64,000 bases of DNA from Marinicella algicola (GTDB lineage Bacteria > Pseudomonadota > Gammaproteobacteria > Xanthomonadales > Marinicellaceae): contig NZ_JAQOMR010000001.1 of NCBI RefSeq assembly GCF_028401385.1, positions 4,070,501-4,134,500 on the forward strand. Direction: 5' to 3'. Below the pieces are notes generated by a model. It searched no databases. It was given only the letters and a program-made list of their open reading frames with translations, and had not been told where the DNA came from. Below, piece by piece: positions 39,592 through 49,057 of this stretch. A program made the translations under genes and the position numbers. Positions within the stretch are counted from its first letter, which is position 1. Each line of letters starts with the position of its first letter.

Positions 39592-39615
39592 GCCTGCCAG
39601 AGTTTTGGCGGGCAC
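39592..39615 (+). promoter_or_regulatory. Hairpin after dctP
   Basis: TGCCTGCCA pairs with TGGCGGGCA (one wobble) around a seven-base loop, with no long T run. It could protect the dctP end of the transcript, giving more binding protein than membrane subunits. Confidence 0.4.
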
Positions 39616-39728
39616 CTTTAGCGCAGCCGCCCCTTGATCTTTGGACGTCTGCGTTGTTTGGTCTCCTTTCTTCGGTCCGGAAACCGCCGTGCGGCGGTGC
39701 GATCGACAGCGCCTGTGCAGGGAAAGCG

Positions 39729-40244
39729 ATGGTTCGCGCCTTTCTGACATTCACCGACTGGACAGCCAGGATCGCGCAGACCTTCGCGATGATCCTTCTT
39801 TACTGCTTCTGCGCGATGATGCTGGCTGAAATCGTAAGCCGGGGCTTTCTGAGCCGCAGCCTTGCTTTTTCCTGGGAATACTCGGCCTTTGCCATGTGCG
39901 GCGTCTTCCTGCTTGGGCTCGGGCCGTCGCTTCAGCACGGCACCCAGGTTCGTGTAACGCTCTTGCTGTCACGCGGGCCAAAAGTGACGCGGGCTGTCGA
40001 TATAGCCGCGACCCTGTGCGGGCTCATCCTCGCCTGTCTGATGTTCGAAGCCTTCTGGAGCGTGTTTCAGGCGTCGCTTTCGCGCGGACTTCGCCAGTCG
40101 AGTTACATGAACACGCCGCTTGCCATTCCTCAGGCCGTCGCTGTCATCGGTGCGGGTGAATTCGTGCTGGCGCTGATGTCGAGGCTCTTGCGGCTGGTTT
40201 TTGGCATGGAACCGGAAATCAGCAAGGAAGCGCAGGATGGTTGA
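39729..40244 (+). CDS. dctQ: TRAP transporter small permease DctQ
   Basis: 171-residue membrane protein with four hydrophobic segments (FAMILLYCFCAMMLAEIVS, AFAMCGVFLLGLGPSL, AATLCGLILACLMFEAFW, AVAVIGAGEFVLALMS) typical of DctQ. The ATG at 39729 follows GGGAAAGC; 25 extra residues upstream are unsupported. It couples DctP to DctM. The frame is intact and overlaps the start of dctM. Confidence 0.87.
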   Translation: MVRAFLTFTDWTARIAQTFAMILLYCFCAMMLAEIVSRGFLSRSLAFSWEYSAFAMCGVFLLGLGPSLQHGTQVRVTLLLSRGPKVTRAVDIAATLCGLILACLMFEAFWSVFQASLSRGLRQSSYMNTPLAIPQAVAVIGAGEFVLALMSRLLRLVFGMEPEISKEAQDG

Positions 40245-41525
40245 AATCGGGCTCGTCACGCTCGTTCTGTTCGCCGCGCTTCTGCTCGGCTCGGTCTGGG
40301 TTGGCCTGTCGCTTTTCGGCGTCGGCTATATCCTTCTGTCGGTCTACAAGCCCAATATTCCCCTTGAGGCCTTTGCCGGCAAGCTGATGTGGCAGGCCGG
40401 AACGGCACAGGAACTGCTGGCCCTGCCGTTGTTCATCCTGATGAGCGATATTCTGGTGACCGCGCGGCTCGGGCGTTCGTTGTTTTCCGGCTTGGCGCCG
40501 TGGGTGAGCCGGCTTCCCGGCGGGCTCGTGCACGTCAATGTCGCCGGCTCGACACTGTTTGCTGCCGTTTCGGGGTCGTCGGCGGCGACGACAGCCATCG
40601 TCGGTCGCGTGACCCTGCCGGAGCTTCAGGCCCATGGCTACGACCGACGTCTGTCAATCGGCTCGCTCGCAGGCGCCGGCACACTCGGCTTTCTGATCCC
40701 GCCGTCGATCATCATGATCATCTACGGTGTGGTCTCCGAGCAGAGCATCCTCCGTCTGTTCATCGCCGGAATTGTGCCGGGGTTATTGCTGGCGGTTCTC
40801 TACAGCTTCTACATCGCTGTCGCACATACCGTATCTGGCGGGCGCAGCACAGCGCAGCGCTATTCCTGGAGCGACAGGTGGCGCGGGCTTGCCGAAATCG
40901 CCCCGATGGTGGTTTTGATCGCCGGGATCATGGGCGCGCTTTACTTCGGGATTGCCAGTCCGACGGAGCTAGCCTCCGTGGGCGTTCTCGGTGCCATATT
41001 GCTGGCGGCTCTCAGGCGCGAGCTCAGCTTCGCCAACCTCGTGTCGGCCGGCAACAGCGCGGTTCGCACCAGTGCGATGATGGGTCTTATTCTCATCGGT
41101 GCAGCGCTTTTGAATGCCGCCCTTGGTTTTCTGGGGCTGCCGCGTGCCCTTGCGGGCTGGATTGCAGCGCTGGATCTAGCTCCTTCGCTCTGATCGCCAT
41201 GCTGCTGCTGTTCTATGTCCTGATCGGCATGTTTCTCGACGGCACGTCGATCATCGTGATGACATTGCCTATCACTCTGCCTTTGGTTACAGCCGCAGGT
41301 TTTGATCCGATTTGGTTTGGTATTTTTGTTGTAGTTGCTGTAGAAATATCCCAGATTACGCCACCGGTGGGATTCAACCTGTTCGTCATTCAGGCGCAGA
41401 CCGGCGAGACGATCGGAAGACTTGTACGCGCCGTCGTGCCGTTTTTCCTCATCCTCGTCGCCTTCGCACTGCTTCTGGCGATGTTCCCACAGATTGTGCT
41501 CTGGTTGCCGGGAAAGATGGAATGA
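40237..41525 (+). CDS. dctM: TRAP transporter large permease DctM (frameshifted)
   Basis: Large membrane subunit, about 12 segments, that carries out sodium-coupled transport. Family stretches: LPLFILMSDILVTARLGRSL, VAGSTLFAAVSGSSAATTAIVG, GSLAGAGTLGFLIPPSIIMI, GIASPTELASVGVLGA and GFNLFVIQAQTG. One G is missing near 41178; repair joins LAGWIAALGSSS to FALIAMLLLFYVLIGMFLDG. The repaired length is 429 residues. The stop overlaps the start of the GntR gene (ATGA). Confidence 0.9.
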
Positions 41526-42243
41526 ACGCACCGCGACATAAATTGTTAACCCGTTCTTTGCGCGAAGAAATTACCTCAGGCCGCTGGAAGATCGGAGACC
41601 GCTTGCCGCCGGAGGTGGAGTTTGCGGTGGAGCGCGGCGTCAGCCGTACGACGTGCGGCGCGCGCTGAGCGAACTGGAAGCGGAAGGCCTGGTGGCTCGG
41701 CGCAAGCGTGTAGGGACGATCATCGTCTCGAAAACGCCGCAGCAACATTTTCGTATGGCAACAAACAGTATGCCGGAATTGATGCGCGTTACGCGCGAAA
41801 CTGTTCTGGAAATCTGGACATCCCGTCACGTTGCAAACCATGATGACCCTGCGCTCGGCGGGCGGGAAAGCGCAACCGGCTTTTGGCTGGAAGTGATCGG
41901 CGTCCGCTGCATCCCTGGCCGGCTTCGCCCGTTCAACTGGTCTCGCATGTTTGTCGCCGGGCCATACGCGGGGATCGAACCCTCGCTGTCCCGTCATCGG
42001 GTCGGATCTGTCTATAGCCTCATTGAAGAGATGTTCGATCGCCCGATCGTCCGGGTCAGCCAGAGCGCAAGCGCAATTGCCTGCCCGCAGCCCGCCGCCG
42101 ATGCTATCGGGCTATCGGTGGACACGCCCGTGCTCAGCATCGAGGCCGATCTTTACAGCCAAAACGGTGAACTGGTGGAAATTTCGCAGGCGATCTACGA
42201 CCCCTCCCGCTTTCAACTGCGCAATGACGTGTTGATCAAGTGA
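41522..42243 (+). CDS. GntR family regulator, HutC/UTRA type (frameshifted)
   Basis: Winged-helix N terminus (LLTRSLREEITSGRWKIGDR, LPPEVEFAVERGVSRTT) and a UTRA ligand-binding domain (RVGSVYSLIEEMFDRPIVRV, LSVDTPVLSIEADLYSQNGE, LVEISQAIYDPSRF). One G is missing near 41652; repair gives TTVRRALSELEAEGLVARRK and 240 residues. Being last in the hyuAB-dctPQM transcript, it most likely represses that operon; the palindrome over the hyuA start is the best operator candidate. Its end overlaps the convergent pxpC by eight bases. Confidence 0.88.
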
Positions 42244-43186
42244 GCGCCGCTGCTGGCGCCCGGATCTGTGCCAGGGTCGCTTTAACGCGCTGGCGCTCGG
42301 CCAAGAGCCGGTCTTCCGCCTCGTCCTGTTTCACAAGGGCAAATCTGAAAGGGCGCCCGCCGGGCATTTGCACCAGCCTTGGCAGGTCGGCGGAAATCAC
42401 GGTGGCGATCTTGGGATAACCGCCTGTTGTCTGCCGTTCGGCGGTCAGCACGGTTGCGGTGCCTGATCCCGGCACCTGTATAGAGCCGGCCGGGGTGCCG
42501 TCGGAAACGATGTCGTGGCCGCGCGCCGCCACAAGAGCGGGACCGACAAGCAGGCTGGCCATCCGGTCGCGCCGTGCTGAAACGGCAAAAGGTTCACTTA
42601 AAAACAGCGATCGGGTTCGGGCGTCGAAGTAATCGTACTGTGGACCCGCGATCACGTGGATCGGACCTGAAGCCCGGTGGAAAATCGCGGTCATTCGCCG
42701 CGGTATCCGCGTTAGCGGCGGGGCCAGGCCGAGGCAGTCACCCGTTTCAAGCGGACGGCCCTCAAAGCCGCCCATGGCGTTGCGCACATGGGTTGCGCGT
42801 GAGCCGAGCAGGACGGGGACGTCGATGCCGCCGGAAAAGGCGATATAGCCCCACATCGCGCCGCGCAGTGCGCCGACGTCGAGCTGCTGGCCCGGTTTTA
42901 ACAGGTGGCTTTCCCAGCATGGCACGGGGCGGCCATCAACCGAGACACTGGCCGCACCGCCGGTGACAGCGAAAAGTGTGGCCTCCGAGACGCGGTAGCT
43001 GCCGCCGAACTGGGCGAATTCGAGGGCTGCGGCCTGTTCATCATTGCCGACCAGCGCTTGTGCAATCTGGTAGGCATCATCATCCATCGGCCCGGACGGC
43101 GAGACGCCGGCGGCAAGATAGCCCGCTCGCGGGCTTGCCTGCACGGTGACCATCAATCCGGCTTTCACGACCTCCAGCATCACCAT
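42236..43186 (-). CDS. pxpC: 5-oxoprolinase subunit C-like / biotin-dependent carboxyltransferase family, PxpC (KipA)
   Basis: Member of the allophanate-hydrolase-subunit-2 family, which with PxpB and PxpA hydrolyses 5-oxoproline. Family stretches: GYLAAGVSPSGPMDDDAYQIA, NDEQAAALEF, GYIAFSGGIDVPVLLGSRAT, VIAGPQYDYF and ERQTTGGYPKIATVISADL. The frame is intact, about 316 residues from the ATG at 43186. It follows pxpB on the same strand; no pxpA (LamB/YcsF) is in the window. It could instead act on another lactam with HyuAB nearby. Confidence 0.87.
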   Translation of the reverse strand: MVMLEVVKAGLMVTVQASPRAGYLAAGVSPSGPMDDDAYQIAQALVGNDEQAAALEFAQFGGSYRVSEATLFAVTGGAASVSVDGRPVPCWESHLLKPGQQLDVGALRGAMWGYIAFSGGIDVPVLLGSRATHVRNAMGGFEGRPLETGDCLGLAPPLTRIPRRMTAIFHRASGPIHVIAGPQYDYFDARTRSLFLSEPFAVSARRDRMASLLVGPALVAARGHDIVSDGTPAGSIQVPGSGTATVLTAERQTTGGYPKIATVISADLPRLVQMPGGRPFRFALVKQDEAEDRLLAERQRVKATLAQIRAPAAALT

Positions 43187-43231
43187 GCTTGTTCCGGCTC
43201 CACAATGGTTTCCCGGCGGCGACACGGCTGT

Positions 43232-43938
43232 CTAGGTCAGTGATCTCTGCGGGGAGACGGCGTGAAAGCGGATGATATCACCCGCCCGGAAAAACGCCGG
43301 GTCTGAGCGCTCGGCGTCGAACAGCCTCACCGGTGTGCGGCCGATATAGCGCCAGCCGCTCGGGCCGGAAACGGAGTTGATCGCGGCCTGAGCGCCACCG
43401 ATGCCGACCGCACCGGCCGGCACTTTCTGCCTTGGTTCGCCAAGGCGCGGCGTATGCAAAGCCTCCGGCAGACCACCGAGATAGGTGAAACCCGGAGCGA
43501 AGCCGATCATGAAGACCCGGTATGTCGCGCCGGTGTGGAGCGCGATCACATCATCGGGGCTCATCCCCGGGCTGCGGCGAGGTCCGCAAGATCGAGCGCA
43601 TCGGCCCCTTGGTAACAGACGGGAACAGTAAAATGACGCGCAAGCGCTTCGTCGGGCTCGGCGGCGGTTGCGGCACGTTCGCGCAGAACTGCCGTCAGCT
43701 CATGGCCGCGCAGGATTTCGGGATCGTAGAACACCAGAAGCGACCGGTAGGTCGGCACAGTCTCGGTAATGCCCGCGACCGGATCGGCCTTGAGCGCGTC
43801 ATCGAGCGCGATCACGCGTGCGCTGACGGCGGCGTCAATGATCTCTGCAAACTCCACGGTCACGGCCTGATCACCGGCCGGCTTGATCGTCACCAAAAGA
43901 TTGCCCCTGGCTGAACATTTACCGTGCGGCGAGGCCAC
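43232..43938 (-). CDS. pxpB: 5-oxoprolinase subunit B-like, PxpB (KipI) family (frameshifted)
   Basis: Allophanate-hydrolase-subunit-1 family: ITETVPTYRSLLVFYDPEIL, FTVPVCYQGADALDLADLA, VMIGFAPGFTYLGGLPEAL-like (written YRVFMIGFAPGFTYLGG), PRQKVPAGAVGIGGAQAAIN and PSGWRYIGRTPVRLF. A four-G run (coding strand) near 43560 is one base short; repair gives ARGMSPDDVIALH. The outer start is GTG at 43938; a GTG at 43893 (VTIKPAGDQA) behind AGGGGC is equally possible. Works with PxpC next door. Confidence 0.87.
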
Positions 43939-43964
43939 CCAGCCTCCCGCACGGTCTATGCCTA

Positions 43965-44877
43965 TCAGCTATGGGCGGTCTTGCGAAAGGCCTCAATGGT
44001 CCGGCGCGTGCCTTCCTGAAGCGAAATGGCAGGCCAGCTGCCCAGGAGGTCTCGGATCGGCGCATTGTCGATGGCGTCCGGCATCGGGCGGCTGTGCGCG
44101 GCAATACTGATCTCGGCGTCGGGCACGACGGCGCGGATTGCCGATGCAACATCCTCGCTCGAGCCGATCTCGGTGGTGAGATCGCTGACGATCGGCGCTG
44201 GCGCCGGCTTGTCGAGCGAGCGCAGGAAGATCTCGGCCACCTCGTCGATATGCTGGAAACACATCTCGCCTGAGAACGGAATTTCATACGGTTCGCCAAG
44301 CGCTGCGGCTTGCATCGCAAGCGTGATTGCCGCCGTCTCGCCGCTGGTGCGGCCCGGCCCGTAGACCACATGCGGCCTGAGGCCGACGGAGCCGAGGCCG
44401 TGATCGAGGAAATAGACTTTCGAGATGTCCTCGCAGCAGTGCTTGAATGCGCCGTAAAGATTGACCGGCGAGGCGAATTTCCCACGTGGGCGCGCAGCCA
44501 GCGAACTCGCATAGACGATGCGGGAAATGCCTGCCTTGCGGGCTGCCTCCATGATGTTGATATGGCCGATCACATTCACCTGCGCGCCCAGCACCGGGTT
44601 TAGCCGGCATGCCGGAATAACGAGGGCCGCCAAATGCAGGATCGCGTCAACACCGAAGCGGGTGATTGCCGGGTCGATGGCATCGGGCCGCGTGATATCG
44701 CCTTCGATATAGGTGACGCCTAGTATGCGCGTTTCCTCGGGCGGCAATTTGAGGTCGAGCACGGTGACATGGTCGCCGCGCGCAGCAAGGGCGGATGTCA
44801 GCGCCTGGCCGAGAAAGCCTGAACCGCCGGTAACGAGGACGCTGAGCGGCTTGTGGGGGGTGCTCCAGATTGTTCAT
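43965..44877 (-). CDS. NAD-dependent epimerase/dehydratase family protein (frameshifted)
   Basis: Extended short-chain dehydrogenase acting on a sugar or sugar acid. The dinucleotide motif VLVTGGSGFLGQ is restored if one base is removed from the six-C run (coding strand) at 44855-44860. Then come VTVLDLKLPPEE, ILHLAALVIPACRLNP, the active-site YASSL, and YGAFKHCCED (Y-x-x-x-K). The repaired length is 303 residues. The start overlaps the SDR stop as ATGA. Uronate or threonate-type dehydrogenases share this outline; the substrate is unknown. Confidence 0.82.
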
Positions 44878-45632
44878 GATGCCATTCCCTGTCCGCCGTT
44901 GACGTCGAGCAATTGTCCGGTGATGAAGCCCGCTTCCTCCGACGCGAAAAATGCGACAGCGGCGGCCACATCTTCCACGCGCCCGTGGCGGCGCACCGGA
45001 ACGCCTTCCATCGCCTTTTGCCGCTCTTCCGGCGTCATGCGTTCATTCAGGAGGCGTTCCACACGCGGCGTCGAGATTGCTCCGGGGCAGACCGCATTGC
45101 AGGTGATGCCGGATGGACCGAATTCCTGCGCCATCTGCAGCGTCATCGACTGGATTGCGCCCTTGGCGGCAACATAATTGGCGCCGGTGAACAGGCTGCC
45201 ATAGCGGCCCGCCTTGGAGCCGAGATTGATCACCCGACCGAAGCCGCCCTGAACCATGCCGGGCAAAACATGGCGGCTGATCCTGACGGCTGCCGTGACA
45301 TTGAGCGACATCACCCGCTCCCAGTCCTCGTCGGTTTCCTCCAGAAAGGCGCGCGGGGTGTGCAGTGAGCCGCCGGCATTATTGACGAGGATATCGAAAA
45401 TCATGCCCCTGTCAGCAAACACGGCCATCATCCGGGCAATATCATCGCCATCGGTCAGGTCGCCAGCCACAAAGACGCCCGATGACAGTTCTTCGCTCTG
45501 GCTCGCCTTTTCGATCGCTTCCTCGCTGCGGTCGATAATACCGATCCGCGCGCCCTCGGCCGCCAGCCGTGCCGCTATTGCGGCCCCGAGACCATCGGCG
45601 GCGCCGGTCACGAGCGCGGTTCTTTCCTTCAT
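44874..45632 (-). CDS. Short-chain dehydrogenase/reductase
   Basis: Classical SDR, about 252 residues, intact. Cofactor motif ALVTGAADGLGAAIA, NNAGGSLHTP, the catalytic Ser in GRVINLGSKAGR, and YVAAKGAIQ (Y-x-x-x-K); it ends GQLLDVNGGQGMAS. The ATG at 45632 is given, but a TTG nine bases upstream sits at ideal distance from GGAGGA and may be the real start. Oxidises or reduces a hydroxyl with NAD(P). First gene of the minus-strand run with the epimerase and pxpBC, divergent from a TctC gene. Confidence 0.88.
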   Translation of the reverse strand: MKERTALVTGAADGLGAAIAARLAAEGARIGIIDRSEEAIEKASQSEELSSGVFVAGDLTDGDDIARMMAVFADRGMIFDILVNNAGGSLHTPRAFLEETDEDWERVMSLNVTAAVRISRHVLPGMVQGGFGRVINLGSKAGRYGSLFTGANYVAAKGAIQSMTLQMAQEFGPSGITCNAVCPGAISTPRVERLLNERMTPEERQKAMEGVPVRRHGRVEDVAAAVAFFASEEAGFITGQLLDVNGGQGMAS

Positions 45633-45670
45633 TCTATTCAAAGCATTCCTCCCAGCGGATTGAATAGTGA

Positions 45671-45702
45671 TTGACCATCGGTAAAAATGGTACATAATAC
45701 CA
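45671..45702 (+). promoter_or_regulatory. Promoter of the second tctCBA operon with overlapping palindrome
   Basis: TTGACC (45671-45676), 16-base spacer, CATAAT (45693-45698). The palindrome TGGTA-CATAA-TACCA (45688-45702) covers the -10 box; TGGTA/TACCA half-sites are common for GntR-type regulators. The -35 and -10 boxes are the same hexamers as those of the hyuA promoter. Confidence 0.5.
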
Positions 45703-45785
45703 CTATGCAAAACTTTTGGCTTTCATGCTAGCGGTTTTTATATCAGCCCACGGGAGAGGGCGATGAACAAGGGAGGAGATTCATC

Positions 45786-46751
45786 ATGAGATTTCGCAAG
45801 GAAACCGCAGGCCGTCTCGGTATCGCATTGTCCGCATCGGTCATGATGATCGCCGGCAATGCGACCGCACAGTCAAACCGTCCGGTCACTGTGGTCGTTC
45901 CGTTCGCGGCCGGTGGTGGAACCGACATTACTACACGGGCGATGCAGGAAAGTCTGTCCGACACGCTTAAAGCCAATGTTGCGGTCAAGAACACGGCCGG
46001 TGCCGGCGGCACGATCGGTGTTGGCGAAGTGGCCCGCGCGCGCGCTGACGGCACCACGCTCGGCATGGCGCCGGTCGGTCCGCTGACCACCCAGCCCCAT
46101 CTGCGCAAGCTGCCCTATGATGTCGACAGCTTCGACTATATCTGCCTCGCCTATTCTGCGCCAACGGTCATTGCCGTCAGGCAGGATTCCGATTTTTCCA
46201 ATCTTGAGGATCTGGTGGCCTATGCCAAGGAAAACCCGGGTGAACTGACCTTTGCGGTTCAGGCGATCGGCTCGATCCCGCATATTGCCGGTCTGGCGCT
46301 CGCAGACGCCGCCGGTATCGAAATGACTTTCCTGCCGGTGAACGGTGACGGTCCGGCGCTGAAAAGCCTGCTGGACGGCACGGCGGACATCTTCATTCCA
46401 CATGTGTCGTTCTACACCAGCAATTCTGATCAGCTGAAATCACTGGCGCTTTTGAAGGATGGCCGTCTTGCGGAGCAGCCCGATTTGGTCACCGCCGAAG
46501 AGCAGGGCTATGCACTTGATTTCCCGATTTGGGGTGGCCTTGTCGCGCCGGCCGGTCTGGATGATGCCGATATCTCCAAATTCGAGACGGCCTGCAAGGC
46601 CGCCATCGATTCCGGTCCATTCCAGGAGCGCATGCAAGCGCTGAAACAACCCTCCGCCTATATGGGGGCTGCGGATTTCGAGGCCTTTGTGCGCGAGAAA
46701 TACGATACCAATCGCAAGCTGCTTGAAAAGGCTGGTCTTCTGGCGAACTAA
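45786..46751 (+). CDS. tctC: TTT transporter substrate-binding protein TctC, second system
   Basis: Periplasmic Bug-family receptor, 321 residues, intact. Signal peptide LGIALSASVMMIAGNATAQ, then RPVTVVVPFAAGGGTDITTR, NTAGAGGTIGVGEVARARAD, LPYDVDSFDYICL and MTFLPVNGDGPALKSLLDG. It starts after GGGAGGAGATTCATC. Followed by its tctB and tctA. Only 24-31% like-looking to the first TctC by eye (motifs match, the rest differs), so the two systems probably carry different acids; that estimate is a reading, not a computed value. Confidence 0.92.
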   Translation: MRFRKETAGRLGIALSASVMMIAGNATAQSNRPVTVVVPFAAGGGTDITTRAMQESLSDTLKANVAVKNTAGAGGTIGVGEVARARADGTTLGMAPVGPLTTQPHLRKLPYDVDSFDYICLAYSAPTVIAVRQDSDFSNLEDLVAYAKENPGELTFAVQAIGSIPHIAGLALADAAGIEMTFLPVNGDGPALKSLLDGTADIFIPHVSFYTSNSDQLKSLALLKDGRLAEQPDLVTAEEQGYALDFPIWGGLVAPAGLDDADISKFETACKAAIDSGPFQERMQALKQPSAYMGAADFEAFVREKYDTNRKLLEKAGLLAN

Positions 46752-46858
46752 TGCGGATCCGGGAGTGGTCTATGGCGCTTCTGTTTGCAGAATGTTCGGG
46801 GCGAGATGTTGGAGGCATCTCGCTCCGAACACGGTGATATCTTGAGCTTGGAGGAGGC

Positions 46859-47347
46859 ATGGCCGGAACGGATAAGCGTGGCGCGGTATCACTCGCATCG
46901 CGGGCGGCGGAAGCGGCGGTCATTGCCGCACTCTTCCTGCTTGTCGTCGTCTTTACGATTCAGACTTTTGAGGAAATCAGTGCCTTTGCCCGCGCAAGCC
47001 AGGGCAAAGGTCCGTTTTTCTTTCCCCGCTTTGTGCTGGCCGCGATGGCGCTCCTGCTGCTTTTGCTGCTGCCGGGGCTGAGGCGCGGCAGCCGCGCTTT
47101 GCCGCCACTTGCACCGGCGGGGAAGATGTTGGCTCTGATGGCCGCCACCGCCACCTATTGCGCGCTGATGCCTTTCATTGGTTTTCTGGCGGCAAGTGTG
47201 CTTTTCGCTATCGCCGTTCCGCTTGTGCTTGGCCGACGCGATACCATCCTGCTTGTCGCGGTTGCTATCAGCTATTCGCTGGCTGTGTGGTTTCTGTTCG
47301 AGCGGGTTTTCCTGATCCTTCTGCCAGGTTTTTCCTGGCCGCTGTGA
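46859..47347 (+). CDS. tctB: TTT transporter small subunit TctB, second system
   Basis: 162 residues, four hydrophobic segments (AAEAAVIAALFLLVVVFTI, FVLAAMALLLLLLLPGL, LMPFIGFLAASVLFAIAVPL, ILLVAVAISYSLAVWFLFE), then RVFLILLPGFSWPL, the usual TctB ending. The ATG follows GGAGGC. It is separate from TctA here, with a 20-base gap, which contrasts with the apparent fusion in the first system. Confidence 0.88.
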   Translation: MAGTDKRGAVSLASRAAEAAVIAALFLLVVVFTIQTFEEISAFARASQGKGPFFFPRFVLAAMALLLLLLLPGLRRGSRALPPLAPAGKMLALMAATATYCALMPFIGFLAASVLFAIAVPLVLGRRDTILLVAVAISYSLAVWFLFERVFLILLPGFSWPL

Positions 47348-47367
47348 TCCGGGCCTAGGGAGTTTTT

Positions 47368-48984
47368 ATGGACCTTATCGTCTCTGCTGCGGCCCAGATC
47401 GCGACACCGCTCACCATGCTGGCGATCATTGTCGGAACCGTCGTCGGTGTCATTGTCGGGGTTTTGCCGGGCCTCGGCTCGGTCATCGGGCTGACCATGG
47501 TGCTGCCGTTTACCTTTTCGATGCCGCAGATCCCTGCGATCGCGCTGATGCTTGGCGTCTATTGCGGCTCCGTTTACGGTGGTTCGATCACGGCGATCAT
47601 TCTGAACACGCCGGGAACACCGCAATCGGCTGCAACGGCACTCGAAGGCTTTCCCATGGCAAGGCGGGGCGAAGCAGACCTTGCGATCGGCTGGGTGACG
47701 ACCGCGTCAACCATTGGCGGATTGTTTTCTGTTCTGGTGTTCGTGATTACCGGGCCATCGCTTGCGGCCTTTTCGCTGCAGTTCACGCCGATTGAATATT
47801 TTGCGCTCGGTTTGTTTGCCATGACCTGCATTGCCGGGGTGTCGTCCGGCAATCTGGTCAAGGGGCTGGTCGCCGGCGCGCTGGGGCTGCTTCTCGCCAC
47901 CATCGGCAATGACCCGGTGACCGGCGATCTGCGCTTCACCTTCGACAGTTTTCAGCTTTCAGCCGGTATCGGCCTGATACCGGTGATTGTCGGTCTGTTT
48001 GCCTTCTCGGAGATGTTCCTCAGGGTTCTCCAGATCGACCGGCCGGGCCCGGAGGCGAGCGAAATGCGGGTCGGGTTCCGCATGCCGCCGTGGAAGGACT
48101 GGCGACCCCGGATCGGCATGCTGCTGCGGGGCTCTCTGATCGGTTCGTTCGTCGGCGCGCTGCCGGGAACCGGTGCCGCGACCTCCGCCTTCATCGCCTA
48201 TTCCGAGGCAAGGCGGGCGTCCAAACGAAAGGACAATTTCGGGCATGGCGAGCCGGATGGACTAGTCGCTTGCGAAAGCGCCAACAATGCGGTCACCGGT
48301 TCGGCACTGGTGCCGACACTGGCGCTCGGTATTCCAGGCGATCCCGTTACTGCGGTCATGCTGGGTGCGCTGGTGGTCCAGGGGATCGCGCCGGGTCCGC
48401 AGCTTTTTGCCAATCATCTGGATCTGATCTACGCGATCTTTCTCTGTCTGATCCTCGTCAATATCGTGATGTTCCTGACCGGCGCGCTGGGTGCCTCGCT
48501 TTTCACCCGCGTGTTGCGTATTCCAGAGCCGATCCTGGTCGGGCTGATCCTGATCATCGCCACGGTCGGCGCCTACGGCGTCAATGGCAATGTGTTCGAT
48601 GTCTGGGTCGCGTTTGCGGCAGGTGTTGCGGGTGTGGTGCTGCGTTATTTCCGCTTTCCCGTCGCCCCCATCGTCATCGGTATGGTGCTGGAGCCGACCA
48701 TCGAAATGTCGCTCCGCCAGGGGCTGATCCTCACGCATGGCAATTTCTGGGGCTTTTTCGAGCGCCCGATTGCGTCACTGCTGTTCGCCATCACACTGAT
48801 GACGTTGTGTTGGCCGCTGGTGCGCATGGGCATCGCCCAGCTAAGAAACCGCGCCGCCACTGAGTATCAAGAGGACGGATGGGTTGACGGGGATGCCTCC
48901 GAGGTCGCGGCAGTAGCTCTGCTTCTCGCATCAGAAGACAGGGCTTCACGACTGGAAGCGAAATCTGCGTCGACGACTTTGTAG
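47368..48984 (+). CDS. tctA: TTT transporter large permease TctA, second system
   Basis: 538 residues, intact, about 12 membrane segments. Family stretches: GVLPGLGSVIGLTMVLPFTF, LGVYCGSVYGGSITAIILNT, PGTPQSAATALEGFP, GSFVGALPGTGAATSAFIAYS, CESANNAVTGSALVPTLALG, IPGDPVTAVMLGAL and YFRFPVAPIVIGMVLEPTIE. It is slightly longer than usual because of a polar C-terminal tail (EYQEDGWVDGDASEVA and beyond). Forms the channel with the TctB upstream. No catabolic enzyme follows; typA is convergent. Confidence 0.94.
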   Translation: MDLIVSAAAQIATPLTMLAIIVGTVVGVIVGVLPGLGSVIGLTMVLPFTFSMPQIPAIALMLGVYCGSVYGGSITAIILNTPGTPQSAATALEGFPMARRGEADLAIGWVTTASTIGGLFSVLVFVITGPSLAAFSLQFTPIEYFALGLFAMTCIAGVSSGNLVKGLVAGALGLLLATIGNDPVTGDLRFTFDSFQLSAGIGLIPVIVGLFAFSEMFLRVLQIDRPGPEASEMRVGFRMPPWKDWRPRIGMLLRGSLIGSFVGALPGTGAATSAFIAYSEARRASKRKDNFGHGEPDGLVACESANNAVTGSALVPTLALGIPGDPVTAVMLGALVVQGIAPGPQLFANHLDLIYAIFLCLILVNIVMFLTGALGASLFTRVLRIPEPILVGLILIIATVGAYGVNGNVFDVWVAFAAGVAGVVLRYFRFPVAPIVIGMVLEPTIEMSLRQGLILTHGNFWGFFERPIASLLFAITLMTLCWPLVRMGIAQLRNRAATEYQEDGWVDGDASEVAAVALLLASEDRASRLEAKSASTTL

Positions 48985-49002
48985 CGTAGGTCTGAAACCT
49001 TC

Positions 49003-49032
49003 AAACAAAAAGACCCGGCGCAAGGCCGGGTC
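49003..49032 (-). terminator. Rho-independent terminator of typA
   Basis: GACCCGGC (49012-49019) pairs with GCCGGGTC (49025-49032). On the minus strand the stem is followed by TTTTTGTTTG. It lies between the convergent tctA and typA. Confidence 0.85.
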
Positions 49033-49057
49033 AGTCATGATGACACGCTCTGAGCGC

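Noticed and set aside
41968..41992. tRNA-like T-loop motif (GGGGATCGAACCC)
   Set aside because: Lies inside the GntR coding sequence and has no other tRNA arms.
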